Source: Rahnella variigena
GTDB lineage: Bacteria; Pseudomonadota; Gammaproteobacteria; Enterobacterales; Enterobacteriaceae
Length of the DNA stretch: 64,000 nucleotides
Direction: 5' to 3'
Assembly (NCBI RefSeq): GCF_003610915.1
Contig: NZ_NSDJ01000001.1
Span: forward strand, 2,976,001 to 3,040,000
The translations under genes and the position numbers were made by a program. This document shows, one piece after another, positions 56,079 through 64,000 of this stretch (the first letter of the stretch is position 1; every line of letters starts with the position of its first letter). A model generated the notes under the pieces. It was not told where the DNA came from. It saw only the letters and a program-made list of their open reading frames with translations, and made no database searches.

Positions 56079-57838
56079 GCGATCATCTCTCCCGGTTTTT
56101 TCAGATAGAAGTTACGGATGGCATGGGCAGCTTTAAACGCCAGCGCGCCAACGGTGCCGGTCGGGTTGTAACCCGGGTTTTGCGGGAAGGCGGAAGCGCC
56201 GACCACAAACAGGTTAGGTACATCCCAGACTTGCAGGTGTTTGTTGACGGAACTGGTGGAAGGATCCGCGCCCATCACAAAACCGCCGACCACGTGGGAA
56301 GACTGATACGGTGTACCGTTCCAGTGACCTTTCATCGGGTTAGCAACCAGCTGGCGCGGGTTCATTGCCTTGGCGATTTCAGCGACTTTACCGGTGCAAT
56401 ACGCGGCCATCTTCAGGTCATTTTCCGGGAAGTCGAAGGTCACACGCAGCAGCGGACGACCCAGACGATCCTTATAGTTTGGATCGAGCGACAGATAGTT
56501 GGTTTTAGTGGTGTAACTGCTGGCCTCACAACCGATCGACATAGAACTGAGGTAGTTAGCGACCGTGGCTTTTTTCCACTCGCTGCCCCATTTCGGCGTT
56601 CCAGGCGGAACAGGGCGGTAACCGATTGGCGCGCCACCGATTGGCGTCACGCGGATACTGCCGCCGCCGAAGAAACCCAGACCGCTGTGGTCAAAGTTGT
56701 CATTGTTAAAATCATCAATGCCCATACCGACCGCGCCTGCGCCGATGAACGGGTTGAAGTTTTTGTCATCAAAGAACAGCTGCACGCCGTTGGCGGTCTG
56801 ATAAGCATAATTACGACCCGTGGTGCCGCTTAACGTCACCGGATCGTACGGTTTGCCGATACCGGAAAGCAGCATCAGACGCACGTTTTCAAAGGTGAAT
56901 GCGCTGACAATCACCAGATCTGCTGGCTGTTCCCACTCGTCGCCGGAAGAATCGATGTAAACCACGCCGGTGGCGCGTTTGCCGGTGGAATCGGTCAGCA
57001 CCTGCATCACTTCACAGTTGGTGCGGGCTTCGAAATTCTCTTTGCGGATCAGCGCCGGTAAAACGGTGGTGATGGCGCTGGCTTTCGAGTAGTTTGCGCA
57101 GCCGTAGTTAGTGCAGAAACCGCAGTAAGTACACGGCCCCATTTTCACGCCGAGCGGGTTGGTGTAAGGCTCGGAAATCAGCGAAGAGGGTACAGGGAAC
57201 GCTTTGTATCCCATGTTGCGCGCGGCTTCAGCAAACAGCGTCGGACCATAAGGCTGATCCATCGGACGGGTCGGATATTCAATCGAGCGCATCCCTTCAT
57301 ACGGGTTACCGCCATCATGATGTTCGCCTTTCACATTGCTGGCTTTCCCGGAAACCCCGGCAAGGCGTTCGAAAGACGCGTAATGCGGTTCCATTTCATC
57401 CCAGTCGGTGCCCCAGTCCTGCAACACCAGTTCTTCCGGGATAGCGTTAGCGCCGTAACGTTCGGTCAGATGGCTTTTAAGACGGAATTCATCCGGCTGG
57501 AAACGGAAGGTGATCCCCGCCCAGTGGTTGCCTGCGCCGCCGGTGCCGTTGCCCGGATGGAAAGAACCCCATTCGCGCATTGGCAGGGCAGTTTGCGCCG
57601 GATTGTTACGGATAGTGATGGTGTTCTGGCGGGTGCGCAGCATCAGTTCCTGACGGCTGTTGTAGCGCAATTCGTCGGTGACGGTGGCTACGTTGAAATC
57701 ACGGGCGGTATCGCGCCACGGGCCGCGCTCAATCGCCACTACGTTGAGGCCTTCGTCGCATAATTCATTGGCGATGATTGAACCGGCCCAGCCGAGCCCG
57801 ATCACCACCACATCAGTTTTAGGTAATTTCTTTGCCAT
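56075..57838 (-). CDS. GMC flavoprotein subunit of a gluconate-type dehydrogenase
   Basis: Large subunit of 587 residues of the glucose-methanol-choline oxidoreductase family. The FAD site GLGWAG is at residues 14-19; GNGTGGAGNHWAG, the cysteine-rich GPCTYCGFCTNYGC that probably binds an iron-sulfur cluster as in related FAD-GDH-type enzymes, and SHVVGGFVMGADPSTSSVNKHLQVWDVPNLFV with GASAFPQNPGYNPTGTVGALA (landmarks) are visible. It should oxidise D-gluconate or 2-keto-D-gluconate (or sorbitol) in the periplasm. It has no signal of its own and would be exported with the TAT-signal small subunit. Middle gene of the operon. Confidence 0.9.
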   Translation of the reverse strand: MAKKLPKTDVVVIGLGWAGSIIANELCDEGLNVVAIERGPWRDTARDFNVATVTDELRYNSRQELMLRTRQNTITIRNNPAQTALPMREWGSFHPGNGTGGAGNHWAGITFRFQPDEFRLKSHLTERYGANAIPEELVLQDWGTDWDEMEPHYASFERLAGVSGKASNVKGEHHDGGNPYEGMRSIEYPTRPMDQPYGPTLFAEAARNMGYKAFPVPSSLISEPYTNPLGVKMGPCTYCGFCTNYGCANYSKASAITTVLPALIRKENFEARTNCEVMQVLTDSTGKRATGVVYIDSSGDEWEQPADLVIVSAFTFENVRLMLLSGIGKPYDPVTLSGTTGRNYAYQTANGVQLFFDDKNFNPFIGAGAVGMGIDDFNNDNFDHSGLGFFGGGSIRVTPIGGAPIGYRPVPPGTPKWGSEWKKATVANYLSSMSIGCEASSYTTKTNYLSLDPNYKDRLGRPLLRVTFDFPENDLKMAAYCTGKVAEIAKAMNPRQLVANPMKGHWNGTPYQSSHVVGGFVMGADPSTSSVNKHLQVWDVPNLFVVGASAFPQNPGYNPTGTVGALAFKAAHAIRNFYLKKPGEMIA

Positions 57839-57853
57839 AATGTTGTTCTGCCC

Positions 57854-58603
57854 TTAGCTTTTCATTTTCCATGCGTCGCCGCCCGAAATACTCAGCGGTT
57901 CCAGATCGAGTTTCTGGTTATGTTTGCCGACATATTCACGGTAGTCGTAGCGTGCGCCAGGGAAGCCCAGCATTTTCCACGACACCATATTGCGGTTACC
58001 GCCATAAATCGGATCGGCAAAGAATCCTTCCATGGTGTTTTTCAGCGCAATGGCGAAGAACAGTTTGGAATCGATCCCATCGAGGGCTATTTTTCCGTTT
58101 TCCAGACCGGACAGGATTTGGTCCTGCTGGTCACCGGGCAGGTCTTTGAACAACTTCTGATGCTGAGACTGGGTATATTTATCCAGTGCGGCCAGGCCAA
58201 GACGGTAGCGTTGCTGGGGAACCAGCGGAGACTGATCGCCTTGCTCCGGCGTGCCTTCCTGGAAAGGCCCTTCCATATAAAGGCGGGCGTAGGTGCCGTA
58301 GAAACCAGCCAGCTGGCGGTCGATAAACACAGCGCAACCGGCATCTTTGCCGCCCACACTCAGATTATCGGCAGGCACCAGCCGGTCAACGATGGCTTCC
58401 ATTGCGGCGGCTTCAGCGTCGGTGAAGAACGCCCAGCCATCGATGTCAATTTGCGGTGGCGGACTCGCATCGAAGGGGCTCCACACGGGCGTACCTTTGA
58501 GCGTGACTGCGTTTGCGGCTTTGGCTGCGCCCAATACCGCTGAGGCTGCCGTGAACGAGAGAATCTGCCGGCGTGTCACACCGGGCAATGTTTTTTTGCT
58601 CAT
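57854..58603 (-). CDS. TAT-signal small subunit of a gluconate-type dehydrogenase
   Basis: Protein of 249 residues of the gluconate 2-dehydrogenase subunit 3 family. The N terminus has a twin-arginine signal (Arg11-Arg12 in VTRRQILSFTAASA) followed by a hydrophobic stretch and AANA. The mature part has AFFTDAEAAAMEAIVDRLVPAD, ALDKYTQ and FFADPIYGGNRNMVSWKMLGFPGA, typical of the family. It folds with and carries the flavoprotein across the membrane. It is first in the operon, 15 bases ahead of the flavoprotein gene. Confidence 0.9.
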   Translation of the reverse strand: MSKKTLPGVTRRQILSFTAASAVLGAAKAANAVTLKGTPVWSPFDASPPPQIDIDGWAFFTDAEAAAMEAIVDRLVPADNLSVGGKDAGCAVFIDRQLAGFYGTYARLYMEGPFQEGTPEQGDQSPLVPQQRYRLGLAALDKYTQSQHQKLFKDLPGDQQDQILSGLENGKIALDGIDSKLFFAIALKNTMEGFFADPIYGGNRNMVSWKMLGFPGARYDYREYVGKHNQKLDLEPLSISGGDAWKMKS

Positions 58604-59027
58604 TTATGTTCCCTGTTTTTTAGAAGGGCTATGTGTTGCAACAACTGGCTATAAATGGCGTTGGTCCTGCCTGTTACCGGCGGATAAAACTTCCACGGAA
58701 AAACGCCATTATGATTTGAGATACGCTCTGCTAAAGCAGTCGGGTGGCATCAGAAATCGTTAACCTGCTAAGGATAAATGAAAACAGACTGTAAAGATAA
58801 ATGGTTAGTGTGTTAAAAATGTTATGAAATGTGTGTGAATTGATTATTTCGATGTAATTTTAGATGAGATTTTGTGATCTGATGACACATCATCCATGTA
58901 TTCATCAAGGAAATGAATTCAAATGATTTCACTTAAGGAGAAGGGTTGTGTGACCTTTTGTGGCATGAAGGTTGAATTATGCTGCTCGTGAGGTAAGATC
59001 GAATATTACCTGCAAAATGTGTAAGGC
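58604..59027. other. Intergenic region between the dehydrogenase operon and ychO
   Basis: No gene was found in these 424 bases. They hold the divergent promoters of the dehydrogenase operon and ychO; the ychO-proximal half is very AT-rich. A spaced perfect inverted repeat, AATGGCGTT (58654-58662) and AACGCCATT (58702-58710), lies 50-107 bases ahead of the dehydrogenase start and may be an operator pair. Confidence 0.5.
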
Positions 59028-60521
59028 ATGACAAACGTCACAGATTTTTTTTCTGATTTATTGAAGCGTTGCGCGGTCCCTGCCATTCTCGCAGGGGGAA
59101 CTGCTCTCTATGCTGTAAGCGCCAGTGCGCTGACGGCAGACCCTGCCGAATACGGCGGCCTCAGCTATAAACTTACCGGTTTCCTGCCGGCCAGCGATAA
59201 TCATTCAACGTTTAATACCGGCACTGCGCCGCAGACTAATGTTCTGCCGAGTCTGGGCAGCCAGTACATAAAGAATGATACCGGCCCGAGTGCCACTGAA
59301 AAACAGCTGGCAACCACCCTGAAAGAACTGGGAACCACCACCACTGACAGCGACGATCCGCTGCGCATACAGGCCGAAACGCTGGCGCTGACTCAGGCCG
59401 CCAAACTGGTGCAGAAAGAAACCAGCAGCTTGCTTTCGCCGCTGGGCACGGTCAGTACCACGCTGGATGTGACCGGCCATAATCTTGATGGCAGCTCCGG
59501 TCAGCTTTTCAGCCCGTTATACAATTCTGAAAACAATCTGGTCTACAGTCAGATCGGTCTGCAAAGCGCGGCTGACGCCACGGTCGGTAACTTCGGTTTA
59601 GGGCAGCGCATCAATACCGGCCCGTGGATGCTGGGCTACAACGCGTTTATCGATAATGATTTTGACCGTCAGCTGACGCGGGGCAGTCTGGGTGCGGAAG
59701 CCTGGACAGACTATCTGCGATTCTCGACCAACTATTATCAGCCGTTGTCCTCCTGGAAAGCCGACAGCATTACGTCGACGCAGTTGCGCCGTCAGGCTCG
59801 CGGTTATGACATCTCCACCAAAGGGTATTTGCCGTTTTATCGCCAGCTGGGTGCGTCGCTCAGTTACGAACAGTATTTTGGCGATCAGGTCGATTTATTT
59901 GGTAACGGAACGCGCCAGAGCAATCCGTCGGCGGTGTCGTTCGGACTCAATTACACGCCGGTTCCGCTGGTGACGGTGATGGCGGAGCATCAGGCGGGGC
60001 AGGACGGCGATAATCAGGATCTGGTTAAACTGACGCTGAACTACCGGCTGGGCGTGCCGCTGGCTCAGCAGTTGTCACCGCAGAATGTGGCGGCAGCGCG
60101 ATCGCTGCGCGGCAGCCGGATGGATATGGTCGATCGCAATAACATGCCGGTGATGGAATTTAAGCAGCGCAAAACGTTATCGGTGTTTTTAGCCACGCCG
60201 CCGTGGTCATTACAGCCGGGCGAAACAGTGCCGCTCAAACTGCAATTACGTGCGATGAATTCCATCGTGGCGCTGAGCTGGCAGGGTGACACGCAGGCAC
60301 TGAGCCTGACGCCACCGGCGAATAACCGTAACCCTGATGGCTGGAGTGTGATTGTGCCGCCGTGGGATAACTCGCCGGGTGCGACCAACAGCTACCGGCT
60401 TTCCGTCACGGTCGAAGACAGCAAATCCCAGAAAGTGACATCGAACTGGATTACGCTCACTGTCTCCCCGCCGCTGACCGCACAACCGCAGTACGGTGAC
60501 GATGCGGGGCTGAATTTTTAG
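59028..60521 (+). CDS. ychO: Invasin-like outer-membrane protein YchO
   Basis: Inverse-autotransporter (intimin/invasin) beta-barrel protein of 497 residues. A signal peptide lies at about residues 13-34. The barrel region has GVGQR-type strands (NFGLGQRINTGPWMLGYNAFIDNDF landmarks), GAEAW, ARGYDI, YEQYFGDQVDLFGNGT and LNYTPVPLVTVMAEHQAGQ. After about residue 385 an Ig-like segment (KTLSVFLATPPWSLQPGETVPL landmarks) ends the protein; there is no long passenger. The match to E. coli YchO is clear, and its place next to narL is the same as in E. coli. Role in adhesion is suspected only. Confidence 0.92.
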   Translation: MTNVTDFFSDLLKRCAVPAILAGGTALYAVSASALTADPAEYGGLSYKLTGFLPASDNHSTFNTGTAPQTNVLPSLGSQYIKNDTGPSATEKQLATTLKELGTTTTDSDDPLRIQAETLALTQAAKLVQKETSSLLSPLGTVSTTLDVTGHNLDGSSGQLFSPLYNSENNLVYSQIGLQSAADATVGNFGLGQRINTGPWMLGYNAFIDNDFDRQLTRGSLGAEAWTDYLRFSTNYYQPLSSWKADSITSTQLRRQARGYDISTKGYLPFYRQLGASLSYEQYFGDQVDLFGNGTRQSNPSAVSFGLNYTPVPLVTVMAEHQAGQDGDNQDLVKLTLNYRLGVPLAQQLSPQNVAAARSLRGSRMDMVDRNNMPVMEFKQRKTLSVFLATPPWSLQPGETVPLKLQLRAMNSIVALSWQGDTQALSLTPPANNRNPDGWSVIVPPWDNSPGATNSYRLSVTVEDSKSQKVTSNWITLTVSPPLTAQPQYGDDAGLNF

Positions 60522-60550
60522 CTAAGGCAGAAAGGCGAATTGCTTTTGCT

Positions 60551-60590
60551 CCTCCCCCTGCGCGAAGGGGGAGGTTGGGAGGGGGTTTTT
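60551..60590. repeat. REP-like GC-rich hairpin between ychO and narL
   Basis: CCTCCCCCT (60551-60559) and AGGGGGAGG (60566-60574) form a perfect 9-bp stem, followed by TTGGGAGGGGGTTTTT. The form, a stem plus a G-rich tail with T run, resembles REP-like dispersed elements seen in many gammaproteobacterial genomes, and may also end transcription from ychO. Confidence 0.55.
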
Positions 60591-60605
60591 AAAGGCTAAC
60601 GACTG

Positions 60606-61256
60606 TCAAAGCACATTACTCTGCAATACCCACACTGCGGCTTCGACGCGGGATTTTAGCTTCATTTTTTTCAGCAGATGTTTGACGTGAACTTTCACCG
60701 TACTTTCGGTGATATTCAGACGGCGGGCGATCATCTTATTCGGCAAACCTTCTGCGATCAGTTTGATGATGTCGCGCTCGCGCGGCGTCAGAGACTGGAT
60801 ATCGCGGTCGCCGCTCGGGCGGCTTTCCCGCAGGCTGGCGGCCAGCACTGGCGTCAGGGCTTCACTCAGTACCATTTTTCCGGCGGCGGCGTTGTGCAAC
60901 GCCGTCAGCAAATCCTCCGGCTCCATATCTTTGAGTAAATAGCCGTCTGCGCCGCGTTTAAGTGCCGTCACCACGTCATCTTCATGATTCGATACGCTGA
61001 ACACCACAATGCGGCCGGAAAGCGAGGTCTGACGCATACTGTCGAGCGTATCAAGGCCGTTCATGCCCGGCATGTTCAGATCAAGCAAGATCAGGTCGGG
61101 ATCGAGCTGTTTCGCCAGTTCCACTCCCTGTTCGCCGTTGCTGGCTTCGCCAATCACCTTCAGGCTGGTATCCAGCGCAATCAGCTGTTTGACGCCATTG
61201 CGCAGCATCGGATGATCGTCAATCAGCAAAATAGTGGAAGGGGTCATGTCGTTCAT
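60606..61256 (-). CDS. narL: Nitrate/nitrite response regulator NarL
   Basis: LuxR-type response regulator of 216 residues, same length as E. coli. The receiver has [12 protein letters not shown], the phospho-acceptor Asp in [15 protein letters not shown], and the C-terminal helix-turn-helix [44 protein letters not shown] (landmarks). It controls anaerobic respiration genes in response to nitrate. It overlaps narX by four bases. Confidence 0.97.
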   Translation of the reverse strand: MNDMTPSTILLIDDHPMLRNGVKQLIALDTSLKVIGEASNGEQGVELAKQLDPDLILLDLNMPGMNGLDTLDSMRQTSLSGRIVVFSVSNHEDDVVTALKRGADGYLLKDMEPEDLLTALHNAAAGKMVLSEALTPVLAASLRESRPSGDRDIQSLTPRERDIIKLIAEGLPNKMIARRLNITESTVKVHVKHLLKKMKLKSRVEAAVWVLQSNVL

Positions 61257-63043
61257 ACTTGCTCCTGGGGATTAATGGGCAGTGCTTCCGGACGAAAACG
61301 GACTGTCACTTCTGTGCCGCCGTCCGGGCGTCGGGCAACCCGACATTTACCGTGTAAGGTGCTGGCGCGATCCTGCATGATGATCAGACCATAATGATTT
61401 TGTCGTTCAACATTCGGCGAAATACCTTCGCCGTTATCGCAAATGCGCAGCGTGATTTCACCGTCGACGCAATGCAGTGAAAGCGAAACCTGCGTGGCGT
61501 TAGCGTGCTTATAGGCATTGTTCAGCGCTTCACGGGCGATATGCAGCAGGTGAATGCCCTGATTGGCCGGCACGGAACGCGGCGGGATCTGGTAATCAAA
61601 ATCTATCGTCAGTCCCATGCGGCGTGAGAATTCATCGACCGTATGTTGCAGCGCAGCCCGCAGGCCGGGAGTATTGAGCGTCAGGCGGAACGTGGTCAGC
61701 AATTCACGCAACTGACGATAAGCCGTACTCAGTTCATCGCGCATTTGTTGCAGCACATTCTGATCTTCTTCGCTGAAAGCAGCAGCGTGCATTTGCAGAC
61801 AGGCGACCTGAATTTTCAGGCAGGAAAGCGACTGCGCCAGCGAATCATGCAGCTCGCGGGCAATTGCCGAACGTTCTTCCATCAGCATCAGCTGTTGCTG
61901 ATGTTCGGCCTGACGCGCCAGCATCAGCGTGCTGGTCAGTTGCTCAAGCAAGGTACTTATCAGCTGCTGATGTGCATCATTCAGATTCTTGCCCGGCGGC
62001 AGTTGCGCCAGTAACACGCCGTAATTTTCACGCTCATCACGCAGACTCCAGCTCAAAGACTCGCCACCGTCATTCGCATGTTCCCCGACTTTCGGACTGA
62101 CAGGCTGACGTGGTGAAGCATTGCTGAATTCGTTGAACACTTCGGCGCTGTTATTTTCGTATTGCCGCAGTTGCACGCCACTCAGCGGAGTCAGCGACTG
62201 CAATTCTTTCAGCACCGGTTCCATTCGCGCTTCGAGCGGCTCGCTGGTGTGAAGCTGACGGCTCACGCGATACAGATAATCCAGCATCTGATTTTTCTGC
62301 TGTAAATCAGCGGTTTTCTCCGCCACACGCTGCGCCAGATTATCGACCAACTCCGCCAGCGCCAGGGACATGCTGTTCAGCGAGTCGCCGAGAATATCCA
62401 TTTCATTATGTGCATCACCATTGGCAACCCGTTTGCGCTGATAACGATGGCTGAAATCACCGGCGGTGATGGCACTGGCCTGTGAGAGCAGACTTCTCCA
62501 CGGGGCCAGCAAATGACGGCGCAGAAACCAGATGGTCAGCGCCAGCAGCAGAAGCGTTACAGCGACCAGACCGCGCTGGATAAGCGAAATCTGCTGTAAG
62601 TGGTATTCAGTTTTATGTTCCAGTTCGGCGACCAGCACATCAAGCTGACCCACGAAGACCGCGATATTGGCCGAGACGTCCTGCGGATGCTTCGCGGTCA
62701 GAATCTGATCCCGCAGCGTTGTTTGCCAGTAATTACGCAGTGCCTGGAACTGCGGTTGCAGGTTTTCGCGCTCTACCGCCTGCAGCAAATCGACACTGTT
62801 CTGGTCGGCTTCAATCTGGCGAATATACGCGGTGTTTTTCCCTTCGAGCGGCACTTCGGACAACAACCGGTAGCTTTGCATACGCAGCGAGCCGGCTTTA
62901 TTAATCGCGTGGGCGTTGCCTTCGATACTACCCGCCATCCACGCTGCCATACTCATTCCGCCAATACCCAGCAGGCCGAGCAGCAACATCAGTAATGTTG
63001 TCTGGCTGACCAGCGAAAGAGAAGGCAGAACACGTTTAAGCAT
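61253..63043 (-). CDS. narX: Nitrate/nitrite sensor kinase NarX
   Basis: Membrane sensor of 596 residues (E. coli 598). First membrane segment at about residues 15-37, then the periplasmic P-box [15 protein letters not shown] that binds nitrate, a second segment near 151-167, HAMP, a cysteine-poor central linker, and the HisKA_3 domain with the phospho-acceptor His in [18 protein letters not shown]. The ATPase motif [16 protein letters not shown] region ([15 protein letters not shown]) and CDNGEGI follow. It is the first gene of narX-narL and is divergent from narK, as in E. coli. Confidence 0.97.
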   Translation of the reverse strand: MLKRVLPSLSLVSQTTLLMLLLGLLGIGGMSMAAWMAGSIEGNAHAINKAGSLRMQSYRLLSEVPLEGKNTAYIRQIEADQNSVDLLQAVERENLQPQFQALRNYWQTTLRDQILTAKHPQDVSANIAVFVGQLDVLVAELEHKTEYHLQQISLIQRGLVAVTLLLLALTIWFLRRHLLAPWRSLLSQASAITAGDFSHRYQRKRVANGDAHNEMDILGDSLNSMSLALAELVDNLAQRVAEKTADLQQKNQMLDYLYRVSRQLHTSEPLEARMEPVLKELQSLTPLSGVQLRQYENNSAEVFNEFSNASPRQPVSPKVGEHANDGGESLSWSLRDERENYGVLLAQLPPGKNLNDAHQQLISTLLEQLTSTLMLARQAEHQQQLMLMEERSAIARELHDSLAQSLSCLKIQVACLQMHAAAFSEEDQNVLQQMRDELSTAYRQLRELLTTFRLTLNTPGLRAALQHTVDEFSRRMGLTIDFDYQIPPRSVPANQGIHLLHIAREALNNAYKHANATQVSLSLHCVDGEITLRICDNGEGISPNVERQNHYGLIIMQDRASTLHGKCRVARRPDGGTEVTVRFRPEALPINPQEQV

Positions 63044-63141
63044 GAATCGAATTCCTGGAATTTATCGGGATAGTTAAAAGTGTGGATCGCCACAGTCCTG
63101 TACGGAGTGGGCATTTTTTATGATCACAGGGCGTTTCCCTA

Positions 63142-63260
63142 TACCTCTTTATGATTACTCCTTTATTTCCATGTGGGTCTTGCCGGTAAAAATGGGGCAG
63201 GGAACTCTTTACCAACTTTATGAATATTAGCAGTTTATTGGAAACTCGCCGAATACTCAT
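63142..63260 (+). promoter_or_regulatory. NarL heptamers upstream of narK
   Basis: Three sequences fit the NarL heptamer TACYNMT: TACCTCT at 63142-63148, TACTCCT at 63156-63162 and TACTCAT at 63254-63260. They lie about 210, 195 and 100 bases ahead of the predicted narK start of transcription, the same general layout as the two NarL regions of E. coli narK. Confidence 0.6.
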
Positions 63261-63306
63261 AAAGGATTTGTGGTCATTTTCTGGCCATGATCCACCTGCT
63301 GTTGCG

Positions 63307-63320
63307 TTGATTTGTATCAA
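63307..63320 (+). promoter_or_regulatory. FNR site of narK
   Basis: TTGAT-TTGT-ATCAA is a perfect FNR consensus. It is centred at 63313.5; a -10-like TACCTA at 63339-63344 gives a start near 63351-63355, so the site would be near -40, as for class II FNR activation of narK in E. coli. Confidence 0.85.
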
Positions 63321-63401
63321 CATCGGGAGGCGGGGCTCTACCTAGTGTGTGCGACATAACTTAATCATTACAACAACAATGCGTTGCCACCCGAGGTAAA
63401 C

Positions 63402-64000
63402 ATGTCACATACATCAGCTTCACCGGCGGAAAAACCGTCCCGCCTTTTGCAGGACTGGCGTCCGGAAGATCCGGAATTTTGGGAAAAGACCGGGCATAAA
63501 GTGGCCAGCCGAAATTTGTGGATTTCTGTTCCCTGTTTGCTGCTGGGTTTTTGTGTCTGGATGCTGTTCAGCCTGGTTTCTGTCAATCTGAACAAAGTCG
63601 GTTTTAACTTCACCACCGATCAGCTGTTCATGCTGACAGCGATCCCGTCAGTTTCCGGCGCACTGCTGCGCGTACCTTACTCCTTTATGATCCCGCTGTT
63701 TGGCGGTCGTCGCTGGACAGCAATCAGCACCGTTTTCCTGATCCTGCCATGTGCATGGCTGGGCTTTGCGGTGCAGGATACCAGCACCTCTTATAACGTC
63801 TTCCTGATCATCGCGCTGTTGTGCGGCTTCGGTGGTGCAAACTTCGCCTCGAGCATGTCCAACATCAGCTTCTTCTTCCCTAAAGCGAAGCAGGGCGGCG
63901 CACTGGGTATTAATGGCGGTCTGGGTAATCTGGGCGTGAGCGTGATGCAACTGGTTGCTCCGCTGGTGATTTCCCTTGGCGTTTTCGCGGCGTTCAGTGA
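63402..64000 (+). CDS. narK: Nitrate/nitrite transporter NarK, N-terminal part
   Basis: MFS nitrate/nitrite antiporter of the inner membrane; the gene runs off the right edge after about 199 residues. The start MSHTSASPAEKP, DWRPEDPEFWEKTG, RNLWISVPCLLLGFCVWMLFS, SGALLRVPYSFMIPLFGGRRW with the nitrate-binding Arg, and the NNP motif region GGLGNLGVSVMQL match E. coli NarK. GAGG is placed before ATG 63402. It is controlled by FNR and NarL sites in the 358-base region shared with narX. Confidence 0.96.
   Translation, partial: MSHTSASPAEKPSRLLQDWRPEDPEFWEKTGHKVASRNLWISVPCLLLGFCVWMLFSLVSVNLNKVGFNFTTDQLFMLTAIPSVSGALLRVPYSFMIPLFGGRRWTAISTVFLILPCAWLGFAVQDTSTSYNVFLIIALLCGFGGANFASSMSNISFFFPKAKQGGALGINGGLGNLGVSVMQLVAPLVISLGVFAAFS

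Noticed and set aside
55859..56833. Plus-strand open frame (324 codons) over the cytochrome and GMC genes
   Set aside because: It crosses two well-supported genes on the other strand and has an Arg/Asp-rich, pattern-free product.
58861..58900. CRP-like TGTGATCTGATGACACA ahead of ychO
   Set aside because: The right half does not give TCACA at the correct spacing.

Overview
The window is a 64 kb piece of an enterobacterial chromosome. Most proteins look like Escherichia coli K-12 proteins in sequence and length, but gene order and gene content differ. The mix (DadX, YeaGH, MipA, a TAT-linked gluconate-type dehydrogenase, polyuronate and rhamnoside degradation genes) suggests a plant- or water-associated member of the Yersiniaceae such as Rahnella, Rouxiella or Ewingella. 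The genus is an inference from memory of protein families, not from a search. No tRNA, rRNA, CRISPR array, insertion sequence or prophage gene was seen.

Layout. 1-4.4 kb: end of the catabolic alanine racemase gene dadX, a Bcr/CflA-type efflux pump, NAD synthetase nadE, outer-membrane protein ydiY and a small DUF1471 periplasmic protein. 4.5-14 kb: the yeaG-yeaH kinase operon with a clear sigma-54 promoter, mipA, yeaE, yeaD, gapA, msrB, yeaC and a LysE-type exporter. 14-24 kb: pncA-ansA, sppA, ydjA, topB-ynjH, xthA-nudG, tyrR; selD, which sits between ydjA and topB in E. coli, is missing here. 24-33 kb: tpx, ycjG and mppA (peptidoglycan peptide recycling), an MFS/LysR pair, zntB, an undescribed 2H-phosphoesterase-like protein, and ttcA.

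33.5-37.5 kb is a blue-light and biofilm signalling block: the BLUF-EAL photoreceptor bluF faces an operon ycgZ-ymgA-ariR plus a second ariR-like gene. It is followed by a small unrecognised protein and two tandem YgdI/YgdR-type lipoproteins.

38-50.5 kb is accessory and carries two sugar-acid/sugar cassettes. The first is a divergent polyuronate cassette: a sodium/solute symporter facing a secreted alginate-lyase-fold enzyme, a cytoplasmic PL17-like oligo-uronate lyase, a short-chain dehydrogenase and a FadR-type regulator, with a CRP site and a GntR-type operator in the divergent promoter. The second is a rhamnoside cassette: an AraC-type regulator, an MFS sugar transporter and a GH78 alpha-L-rhamnosidase, with an unusual 13-bp-period repeat ahead of the transporter.

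50.5-64 kb: rstA-rstB joined to an M32 carboxypeptidase, an orphan 139-residue gene, a three-subunit periplasmic gluconate/sorbitol-type dehydrogenase (TAT-signal small subunit, GMC flavoprotein, tri-heme cytochrome), and the nitrate block ychO, narL-narX and the start of narK, which has a perfect FNR box and several NarL heptamers. All functional assignments are from sequence reading and recalled family knowledge; no database search was run.
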